A program made the position numbers and the translations under genes. Shown here piece after piece: positions 26,610-35,602 of a DNA stretch of 64,000 bases. Numbering within the stretch: position 1 is the first letter of the stretch; each line of letters starts with the position of its first letter. Source of the stretch: Chondrosia reniformis (Eukaryota; Porifera; Demospongiae; Chondrillida; Chondrillidae); NCBI GenBank assembly GCA_947172415.1, contig OX359202.1, positions 2,702,001 through 2,766,000 on the forward strand, written 5' to 3'. The notes under the pieces were generated by a model. The model was given only the letters and a program-made list of their open reading frames with translations, was not told the origin of the DNA and made no database searches.

Positions 26610-27641
26610 TCACTTTATATATGGAATAAATAGTTTGTGTTTACACTCATCCTCACTCCCCTTAGTCTGCCTTCTCCTGTTGAGCAGTCTGTGAGCCTCC
26701 CATCTAGGGTATTCATTAGCTTGAAATACTCCTTCCAGGTGCTCCTTTTCTTTTTCCAAGCTACTGGAGTTTGGTTCACAAATCTTTTCGGCTCTGTCTT
26801 TGAGACACAGTGCGATACCAGTTTTTACCCTAGGGTGGTGATGAGAGGTAAAGTGAAGGTACCTGTCTGTGTGTGTTGGTTTCCTATACACAAATGTGTC
26901 CAAACTTCCCATGCACTTCTTTACTTGCACATCCAGGAAGGGTAAGGAACCATTGGTCTCCTTCTCCATGGTAAATTCGATGTTGCGATGTCTTCCATTG
27001 AGGAAACTCAAGAAGTCCTCCAGCTGTTCGTCACCATGATTCCAGATGACAAATGTGTCATCCACATATCTCAACCACAACTTAGGCCTTATCACATCAG
27101 CACGAAGAGCTTCTATTTCGAATTCCTCCATGAAGATGTTCGCTACCACCGGGGAGAGAGGAGATCCCATGGCTGCCCCTTCCTTCTGCTCAAAGAACTC
27201 ATCACTGTACAGGAAGTATGTTGTCCTGAGACAGAGTTCTGTAAGATCCGCAATGGTGGATACATCCAAGGGTGTCCGTTGCTCCAAGTTAGGGTCCTGC
27301 GCAAGTCGTCTCCTGATGATCTGTAGAGATAGATCAATGGGTACTTTGGTAAATAGGCTCTTTACATCAAAACTGATCAACTTATCTTCGGTGTTCACAT
27401 CCATTCCCCTGATCTTCTCGACAAAGTCATGAGAATTCCGCACAAAGTGAGAAGTTTTCCCCCATAGTGGTGACAATACCCCTGCCAGGTACCTGGAAAG
27501 GTTGTAGGTAGGGGAATTAATGGAGGAAACAATTGGTCTCAAGGGTACACTTGCCTTGTGGATTTTTGGTAATCCGTAGACCAAGAATTGAAAAAAAACC
27601 AACTGCGTTTTTAAACGCTCAAAAGTCGAAGGATGTACCAT
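26610..27641 (-). pseudogene. PLE reverse transcriptase (5'-truncated)
   Basis: Penelope-type RT. It has YGLPKIHKASVPLRPIVSS near the start, then SFDVKSLFTKVPI (motif A with Asp), AAMGSPLSPVVANIFMEEFE (motif B) and WLRYVDDTFVIW (motif C, YVDD). SLPFLDVQVKK and a basic linker toward the endonuclease follow. The first 18 or so codons are antisense to the inverted terminal repeat, so the true N terminus is missing. The frame then stops at the TGA described for the endonuclease entry. Catalytic residues are intact, but the protein lacks both its beginning and its attached nuclease. Confidence 0.85.
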
Positions 27642-27686
27642 CCCAAAGATAAGTTCGACGCAGTTATAAGGAATCCTTATTCTATT

Positions 27687-28465
27687 ATTATGTACTCGTT
27701 CTATGAACTAGTAGTTTTTACTAGTTTCTAATTTGGTGTACTAGTTGGAAGTACTAGTTGTATGTACTATGTGTATGTACCAGTTGTTGATTCTTGTACT
27801 ACTTATACTATTTACTAGGTAGATTCTAGTTGTATGTACTAGATACTTGTTGCATGTACTAGTTGTATGAACTAGTTTTATGAACTACTTGTATGTACTG
27901 TTTATATGTACCAGTTATATGTACCAGTTATATGTACTAGTTTTCTGTACTAGTTGTATGTACCATATTTATGTACTAATTATATGTGTATGTCCTAGTC
28001 ATATTTAATAGTTATATGTACTAGTTATATATACTAGTTGCATGTTCTAGTTGCATGTACTAGTAGTATATACTAGTTGTACGTACTATATATATGTACT
28101 ATATATATGTGTAAGAACTAGGGATATGTACTACTCTTATGTACTAGCTGTATTAGCTGGTTGTATATACTAATTCTATGTACTTGTTGTATGTACTAGT
28201 TGTATGTACTAGATATGAACCATTTGTATGTACAAGATGTATGCACCAGTTCTCTGGACTAGCTTTATTCAAGTTTTATGAACTAGTTGTATATACTAGT
28301 TTTATGTACTAGTTGTATATACTAGTCGCACGTACTAGTTATATGTACTAGTTACTAGTTGTATGAACTAGTTGTACCTATTAATTTTATGTACTAGTTG
28401 TATTTACTAGCTTTATGTACTAGTTGTGTGGACTATGTGGATGCACTATTTATTTGAACTAGTTA
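27687..28465 (+). repeat. 13-bp satellite, plus orientation
   Basis: CTAGTTGTATGTA array. Its first 200 bp continue the recurrent variant block that the PLE split at 25967. The block is also found near 18.35, 38.3, 56.35, 59.75 and 63.6 kb. Confidence 0.95.
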
Positions 28466-28551
28466 CATTCTTCGGGCGCCACAGGCTCCCCTATATTATT
28501 TTCTGAAATTATGTTAACATATGGTTTCCTGTTCGTAGTCTTGTATACATA

Positions 28552-28645
28552 TATATATATATATATATATACAGTACAAGTTACAATATACTAAGGTAAT
28601 CTAATATAAATAAATAAATAATATAATATAATATAATATAATATA
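28552..28645. repeat. Simple repeats: (TA)n, (TAAA)n and (ATAAT)n tracts
   Basis: An alternating TA tract at about 28552-28571 is followed by TAAA repeats at about 28605-28618 and ATAAT-type repeats at about 28618-28645. A second TA tract lies at about 30307-30331, at the other edge of the inserted interior. Confidence 0.9.
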
Positions 28646-29286
28646 AATAATTCATATGACTCCAGGAAAGGACCTAGCAACAGAATGGGCATAGTATCAT
28701 AAAGTTTAGGGTATAAAACTCATTTTTAATTAAGGGATTGTTTATTTAGTTCTCAGTTTGGTAGAAAACGGAGGTCAAAGTCTGTATATAAAATGCCATA
28801 GGACTATAGAAAACCTATATGAAATTTTTATTGAAACCAAGTGTTATATTAATAAAAATTATCAATTGATCAGATCACTGTGAAACCGATATATATCATG
28901 GTACATGTGTATGACAAACGTCTGGCGAAGTTTTGCTTAATTAAAATTGCAAAACAATCAAGATATAATGAAGAATGCAATTTTACGATTGCAGAATCTG
29001 GTGATGTATTATGATGTTTCCCTAGTGCGTCACCAACACCTCGTATGTCGCTCGGTACATATTTAATGGATTACCATGTGATGTTGGGAAAACGTCACGG
29101 CTCGTCGCAAAAAAAGATCATCCTTTCAAGAACGGCTATGACAAGTCGACGCTCTACTAAGAGAGGGAGCTACGGAATAAACGAGTTGTAGCGAAGGTTA
29201 GATAAAGCGTATTTGTGTACGTTTCCGTTAAGTTTGAGGCAGAATTGTCCCTGTATTGATGCAAAAGAAATTCTTTTAGTCGACCT

Positions 29287-29363
29287 TAATAAAACTTTGG
29301 TAATTGAAGCTCTGTCTTCTCTTCTTACGCTTTTTGTTCATATGTTTACTTGTCCATGTGTAG
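29287..29363 (+). repeat. 77-bp inverted repeat, left arm
   Basis: This arm is complementary, with few mismatches, to 30233-30309. The arms begin near AATAAAACTTTGGTAATTG and end near CTTGTCCATGTGTAG. They bound a segment of about 1.02 kb and may be the ends of a foldback-type or PLE-type element. Confidence 0.85.
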
Positions 29364-29379
29364 CCATACCATACCATTA

Positions 29380-29467
29380 CCATTTTGTAACTTGTATACA
29401 AGGGACATCATATACGTATATAAAGGCCTTGGCCTTTTATGTCCCTTGTGTACAAGTTACAAAATGG
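29380..29467. repeat. Long hairpin with 29-bp arms
   Basis: Arms 29380-29408 and 29439-29467 pair at 28 of 29 positions, the exception being a potential G-U pair. The loop itself contains the palindrome AAGGCCTTGGCCTT. The size, about 88 nt, is like a small foldback element or a precursor hairpin. No transcription evidence can be seen. Confidence 0.85.
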
Positions 29468-30056
29468 TCTCTAACCCTGTTGATTATACCAATGCATGCA
29501 ACCAACCGTCGGTGTTCTTAGCTCCCTCACTAGGCAAATCAAATCTGCTGTGGCTATTAGCTGAGACCCCTTTAATACTGGAACCTTTGTTGATATATGG
29601 CATGCAGATGCATCATCTTCAGTCTATACTAAGGTGTGAAAAGGTAATTGGTAGGCCACGTGTTCTACCTTGCAATTGAATGATCTGTATCAACTACTAC
29701 TCTCTATGCAGTAGTTGAGGATTTCAAAGCCTGCAAAAGTACTAGTGTGACTAAAGTCTTGTACTGTTTATAATACTGATTATCCTAGGGGTCACTTGGA
29801 TCTCTTTAAATTTGTAACTTGCACTGCATGTGTAGCTAGTACTTGATTGTAATTTTAATATTGTATAGTCACTTGGCCCTCTTAAATTTGTAACTTGTAC
29901 TGTGTAGTATTTGATTGTAATTTTAATATTACCAGTAACTTTCACTGTGTAGTGTACTTGAGTGTAATTAGCCTCACTATATTTAAGACATTCACTATGA
30001 GCAATTTTGTTATGAGATTCTACTGTACACATGGAAAACATACACACATGGATAAC

Positions 30057-30200
30057 AATAAAGCCTTGTTGAACATCAGTAACATAAATTTACTAGTTCT
30101 GGACGTTTCAACCGGGAAGTCTTCATCAGTAATACAGGAGTGGGAATATCAAGTAGTAAATTAGTAAATTCGTGTTCCTGAAGCTCAACAAGGCTTTATT
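30057..30200 (-). ncRNA. Hammerhead-like core within a long palindrome
   Basis: Read on the minus strand, CTGATGA, one A, a short GAC/GTT stem, then GAAACGTC form a hammerhead-like core. Around it, AATTTACTA pairs with TAGTAAATT and, at the outside, a perfect 16-bp pair (30057-30072 with 30185-30200) extends the same helix. The stem next to the core is weak. The layout resembles the PLE-end motif but the sequence is otherwise different, which suggests the end of another PLE or retrozyme-like family. Confidence 0.45.
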
Positions 30201-30232
30201 CTCATAATGATCGCAACAAACACTCCTAATTC

Positions 30233-30309
30233 CTACACATGGACAAGTAAAAATATGAACAAAAAGCGTAAGAAGAGAATACAGAGCTTCAATTACCAAA
30301 GTTTTATTA
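30233..30309 (-). repeat. 77-bp inverted repeat, right arm
   Basis: Partner of 29287-29363. It ends at the (TA)n tract adjoining the outer GGCGCC-ended repeat. Confidence 0.85.
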
Positions 30310-30615
30310 TATATATATATATATATATATCTGTCAAAAATGGCGGACGTTCGGCTAGCTTTCGTTTTCCAGCTTAAACTTAGCTTTCTCTTCCTTAGCG
30401 TAGAACATTGAACGAACGAAATGGACTCCAAAACCACCCTTACTAATACTATGTAAAGTAAAGCTTGCGCAAAAACGTTTTCTACGAGATATGGCTTTGA
30501 AAAATTTACGACCAACAAGAGTCGATTGGAAATCGGTTAACCGGCTATCTATGGGAACATGCCAAGTAGTTCGAGTTTACTTAGGGGCGCCTGGCACCCC
30601 ACGAGTTTTTAAACT

Positions 30616-31601
30616 CATTAGTTATATGTAGTAGGTGCGTGTACTAGTTATATGTACTAGTTGAAAGTACTAGTTGTATGTACTAGTTGTATTTACTATT
30701 TGTATGTTCTATTTATATGTCTTTGCACTAGTTATATGTACTAGTTGTAGCCCTAGCTGTATGTACTAGTTGTATGTACTATTTACATTTACTAGGTATA
30801 CGTGTGTGTACTAGTTATATGTTCTTGTTGCATGTACTAGTTGTATGCACTAGTTGTATGTACTAGTTGTATGTACTAGTCACATGTACTAATTATATTT
30901 ACTAGTTTCTAATTCTATGAACTAGTTTTACCTAAGAATTTTATGTACTACTTGTATGTACTAGTTTTCTGTACTAGTATGTATATACAAGTTGTATGTA
31001 CTAGTTAAATCTCCTAGTTTTATAAGTATACTAGTTGTATGTATTATGTAGATGTACTATTCACATATACTAGTTATATGTTTATATATTAGTTATTTGT
31101 GGTAGGTGTGTGTACTTGTTATATGTACTAGTTAAAAGTACTAGTTGTACCTGCTAATTGTAGTACACGTTCTGTGTACTAGTTGCATGTTTATACTAGT
31201 TGTATGTTTATTTTAGTTGTAGGTACTAGCTTTGTACTAGTTGTATGTACTAGTTGTATGTACTAGTTTTTTGAATTAGTTGTAGGTTCTGGTACAAGTT
31301 ATACTAGGAACTAGGAAGGAACTCGTTCTCTATACTACTTGTGTTGTTTGTTTGAACAAGTTTTGTGTACTAATTGTATGTACTAGTTGTATGGACTAGT
31401 TGTATGTACTTGTTGGATATACTAATACTAGTTATATTCACTAGTTGTAGGTGTTAGTTGTATGTACAAGTTGTATGTGGTAGTTGTATATACTAATTTT
31501 ATGTACTAGTTGGATGTACTAGTTGTATGTATTAGTTGTAGGTACTAGATATGAACAAGTTGTATGTACAAGATATGGGCACAAGTTTTTTGTAGTAGCT
31601 A
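30616..31601 (+). repeat. 13-bp satellite, plus orientation
   Basis: CTAGTTGTATGTA array. No gene is seen. Confidence 0.95.
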
Positions 31602-32421
31602 TCAGAGAGTACGGTAGTATTCTCTAAGTAGGGATGGCCCGAAAAAATGGATGCCGTATTCAATGTATTAAGGGTTAACACCTTATAAGTAGGCAGCTAA
31701 TGCGTTTTTACCTCTTTTAAACTCATAATGTGTCGTTTGTATGATTTTAATTGAGGGAAGCTGTTTTCAAGAGCGCATAAAGGCTCCAAGTTTGTAAAAC
31801 GGTCTCAGGCCTATTTCCGGTTTTCCTCATTTTCTTCTTCTTCTTCTTATTTTTATTATTATTCTTCCTTTTATTTCACGCTAGTGCCTAAACGCGCTTG
31901 TAGATAAATACATTTTAGGGGCATATTGTCTAAAAGTTTTAACAACTAGGGAATAGGCACCTTTCTGTCTTCAAACGATTTGTGCAAAGACTGTTTTCTG
32001 TGGCGCATAAGCAAATTGGAACCTTTTTATCGCCATTTTCTATTTAGGAGCTCTTGGTCATCTCCTGATTGCCTTCGACTACGACATTATATTTTGAATT
32101 TTCGGCAAAAAAATTACAAAACTAATTTTAATAAGTATATAACATTACAAAAAAAGAAGGAATACAAGAAAATAAAAACATTTAAAAAATAAAATGAGAA
32201 GAAGGATTGGCAGTCCCTGCAACAGTACCTATCACATCTAGAAAAGGTAACGAAACAAGAAAGTGATCATATGGTAAGGTTAACATTGCAGAAGTGGCAT
32301 ACTGAAATTTTACTATACACATCACTTCTATGTTTGGACGCATCGATACCTACTTCTAGTATATCCATGATGCGCCCAAACAGATGTGATAGGTGCTGTT
32401 GCAGGGCCTGCCATCCCTACT
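31602..32421. mobile_element. Non-coding element with nested inverted repeats
   Basis: The island interrupts satellite. AGTAGGGATGGC at 31627-31638 is repeated inverted at 32410-32421, giving a possible 12-bp outer terminal repeat. Polypyrimidine, (TTC)n and A-rich tracts occur inside. An inner foldback unit at 32204-32416 is listed separately. The plus frames at 31980-32192 and 32271-32456 are short, low in complexity or run into satellite, so they are not annotated. Confidence 0.55.
32204..32416. mobile_element. 213-bp foldback MITE
   Basis: Terminal arms 32204-32239 and 32382-32416 are inverted repeats of about 36 bp with one gap and two mismatches. They begin GGATTGGCAGTCCCTGC and GGATGGCAGGCCCTGC. 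Inside, TTTGGACGCATC and GATGCGCCCAAA form a second stem directly against the right arm. There is no coding capacity. Confidence 0.7.
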
Positions 32422-33190
32422 ATGTACTAGTTGTATGTACTTCTTATAATTACTAGGTATATGTGTATTTACTAGTTGTGTGTAGTTGGTGCATGTACTA
32501 GTTATATGTCCTGGTTGTTTGTACTAGTTCTATGTTCTAATTGAATGTACTAGTTGTATGTACTATTTGTGTGTACTGTTAGGATGTACTAGTTGTATGT
32601 GCTAATTGCATGTACTAGTTGTATGCACTAGTTTTATGAAGTAGATTTATTTTTATTTACTAGTTGTAGGTACTAGTTATATGTAGCATATGTATATACT
32701 ATTTGTATCTACTATTTGTATGTACTCTGTGTATGAACTATTTATAAGTACCAGTTATATGTATGTAGTAGTTACATGTTTGTGAACTAGTTATATAGAC
32801 TAGTTGTATGGTCTAGCTGTGTGTACAAGTTGTATGTACTAATTATAATTACAATGTATATGTGTATTTACTAGTTATATGTATTTGGTGTATGTACTAG
32901 TTATATATCCTAGTTGTTTGTCCTAGTTGTATGTACTAGTTGAATGTACTAGTTGAAAGTACTAGTTGAATGTACTAGTTGAATGTACTAGTTGAATGTA
33001 CTAGTTATATGTACTTGTTACTAGTTGTATGAACTAATTGTATGTTCCAGTCGTATGTACTAGTTGCATATACTGGTTATATGTACTAGTTAATACTTGT
33101 GTGTAGTTGTACGACCTAATTGTAAATACTAGTTGTATTTTAGCTGGTTGTTTGTATATAATAGTTGTATGAATAGTTAAATGCACTAGT
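32422..33190 (+). repeat. 13-bp satellite, plus orientation
   Basis: CTAGTTGTATGTA array containing the same GCATATACTGGTTATATG-type marker as the 22.5-25 kb higher-order units. Confidence 0.95.
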
Positions 33191-34830
33191 TTTTGCTTAT
33201 ACTTAATTCTAACTAGAAGCTGCCGGGATAGGAAGGTTTTAAAGGTTGATTTTAGCTTAAAGTATTTGTAACCCTGCTTAATAAGCCTACTGCATAACTG
33301 CAAACATTTAGCCTGAAAACTGGAGAAGTCACTACATATTCTGGAATACCTAATTAGTTGTGAAATAAAGACACCATAGGCTGGGGTATTAGGAATATTA
33401 CTATCTAAATGGGGCAAATTTACTATATCAAAGTTAAAGTCCTCTCGCTTATCATATACTTTAGTGATAAATTGATTGTTAGTAATGGTTATATCTAAGT
33501 CTAAAAAGGGGGATTTTTAGGGCTGGTATTTGTCTTTTTAAGAATAAGTTCTTTGGGGTAAATATCACTAATTGACAGTTCAAACTCCTTGTTGTTAATA
33601 CATAAAAGGTCATCAATATACCTATAAGTATTGGAAAATTTAATAGCTGGGGTGATGTTATCCTTAAGTAGTCCTTTCATAAACTCATACTCATAGGCAA
33701 ACAGAAAAAGATTAGCAACTACAGGGGCACAGTCAGTACCCATAGGGATATCTACACATTGCTTAAATACAGAACCGTCTACACATACATAAATGTTGTC
33801 AATAAGGTAATTAAAGAGCTCTACTAAATGAACAGCTGTGACTGCTTTATTGGAGACATTGTTAGACCAAAAGGCTTTATCCTGACAGATTTCTATATAT
33901 TGGGACTTTCTACAGGTATAGGCACTATAAATTAGGTTAGTAATTTTATCTTTAAGTAGGTTATGGGGGATCGCTGTATATAATGTAGAAAAATCAAAAC
34001 TAGCTAGCTGGGCTTTTCTAGTGGGTATAGACCTAAGACTATCTAAGACTTCTAGTGAGTTTTCTACTATCCAAAAGGCATTAACACCAGTATTCCTATA
34101 TATACCTAGGCAGTATTCTCGAAAATGTTTGAGAATTAGTCTGAGTGCCGAATTTAGAAATCAAGAAAGGGGTTTTGTAGTACATTTGTGAGAGGCGGCG
34201 GCTATGAATCTGTAGCTGTAAGGGTTCTTATGTAGCTTAGGCATCCAGTAAAAAGAGGGAAGGTTACACCAGTCTGGTTTAGGTTCTAAGTTCTCTAGTT
34301 TTAAGAAATCTATGTGTTTCCTAATTAACTGTTGGGGTTCTACTGTACATTTAGCATACGTGGAGGTACTGCCTAGTTCTTCATTAATAATTTGTCGATA
34401 GTAGGACTTACATATAAAAATTATATTATTAGAGGCCTTATCGGCAGGGGCTATAACATACTTATCATGTAGGTCTGCTAAGAATTTCTTAATTTTAGGG
34501 CAAGTAAGGGTCTTCTTGGCTACTGAGGATTTGGTATACAATTTAGACAGCTTAGAGATCCTATCATTAATTTTCTTAAGTACAGCATTTTCCCACTCAC
34601 TAAATACAGAAGTAGAAACATTTTCTCTCCGGGCCCAGGTAATCTTATATTTTCTAAGACCTTCCTTACACATTTTAAAGCAGTTACCCAATTAAAGTTA
34701 TTAGGTTCTCTAAATTTTGGTCCTTTCTTAAGAAGTTTTCTAAGTTTTGGGTTACTAACAATACGTAGGTCACCTGTTAAAACATGGCCTAGGGGCTTGT
34801 AAATGAAGGGGACTTGTGACACTCACATGG
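33191..34830 (-). pseudogene. Reverse transcriptase of a second, PLE-related lineage
   Basis: The minus strand reads in order: [59 protein letters not shown] (motif A); IPMGTDCAPVVANLFLFAYE (motif B); TYRYIDDLLCIN (motif C, YIDD); IYPKELILKKTN; and NIPNTPAYGVFISQLIRYSRIC. This is a single-ORF RT like the Penelope/telomerase-type RTs common in invertebrate genomes, distinct from the 26-kb PLE. No endonuclease follows. Damage consists of a frameshift near 34690, one in-frame TGA at 34161-34163 and a frameshift near 33508. Between these the frame is open and catalytic Asp residues are kept. The clade is uncertain, and the ends against satellite are abrupt. Confidence 0.8.
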
Positions 34831-35602
34831 TTCTGGTTTTATGGACTAGTTGAATGTACTAGTTGTATGTACTAAATAGTGTGTACTAGTTGTGGGTATT
34901 ATTTGGTATGTACTAGTTGTATGTACTAGTTGCATGTACTAGTTGTATTTACTAAATAGTGTGTACTAGTTGTGGGTATTATTTGGTATGTACTAGTTGT
35001 ATGTACTAGTTGCATGTACTAGTTGTATGTACTACTTGTATGTACTAGTTGTATTCACTAGTTTTCTGTACTAGTCCTAGTTATATTTAGTAGTTGTAGG
35101 TACTAGCTGTATGTAAAATTGTATCTATTTGTTGTATGTACTAATTGTTTGTTCTATTTGTATGTACTAGTTGTATGTACTATTTTTGAACCAGTTGTAT
35201 ATACTAGTTGTTAGTATATACCAGTTATAAATAATAGTTATGCACTAGTTGTATATACAAGTTGTACTTTCTAGTATTATGTACTTGTTCTATGAACTAG
35301 TTATATGTTCCAGTTTATAGTTGTATGTACTAGTTGTATATACTAATTGTATGCACCAGCTGTATGTACTAGTTGTATGTACTATTCATAAATACTAGGT
35401 ATATGTGTAGTTACTAGTTATATGTAGTAGATGTATGTACTAGTTATATGTCCTAGTTGTTTGTCCTAGTTGTATGGACTAGTTTAATGTACTAGTTGTA
35501 TGTACTAATTGTATGTGCTAGGTGTGTGTACTATTTGGTATGTACTAGTTGTATGTACAATTTGTATGTACTAGTTATATACCAGTTGTTTGTAATAGTT
35601 GT
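34831..35602 (+). repeat. 13-bp satellite, plus orientation
   Basis: CTAGTTGTATGTA array. A block at about 34850-34940 is repeated at once at about 34950-35025, marked by GTGGGTATTATTTGGTATG, also seen at 25308 and 25847. Confidence 0.95.

Larger units (their letters stand above)
25968..27686 (-). mobile_element. Penelope-like element with inverted 3' ends
   Basis: A minus-oriented, 5'-truncated Penelope-like retroelement with RT followed by GIY-YIG endonuclease. The element's 3' terminal segment appears at the left end in element orientation (25968-26040). It appears again at the right end in opposite orientation (about 27575-27686), so the island carries terminal inverted repeats of about 60 bp. 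An 11-bp direct repeat, ATTATGTACTC, flanks it (25957-25967 and 27687-27697). The uninterrupted higher-order satellite block at 59.7 kb has this sequence only once. A hammerhead-like core lies near the 3' end. Confidence 0.85.
28466..30615. mobile_element. GGCGCC-ended repeat, expanded by nested inserts
   Basis: The outer parts (28466-28560 and about 30320-30615) match, side by side, the compact repeat at 60577-60938. The intervening 1.75 kb is therefore inserted or replaced. The ends read GGGCGCCACAGGCTCCCCTA at left and the inverse, with changes, at right, giving an imperfect terminal inverted repeat of about 20 bp. The insert begins and ends in (TA)n. It contains a 77-bp inverted repeat pair, a 29-bp hairpin and a hammerhead-like palindrome, each listed separately. 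No credible coding sequence is present. Short frames across it lack family resemblance. Confidence 0.6.

Noticed and set aside
26637..27432. Plus-strand ORFs over the PLE
   Set aside because: They mirror the RT coding strand. The same shadows recur over the 54.5-55.4 kb copy, as expected from shared sequence.
30342..30410. Micro-ORF beginning ATGGCGGACG in the GGCGCC repeat
   Set aside because: The other copy (60649 onward) stops after about ten codons, so the frame is not conserved.
29213..30518. Several ORFs of 89-130 codons in the composite island
   Set aside because: They overlap inverted repeats and (TA)n tracts, and contain repeat-derived segments. No domain or conserved start was found.
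31980..32192. 70-codon plus frame
   Set aside because: Low-complexity Lys/Ile-rich end derived from an A-rich tract. No similarity recognised.
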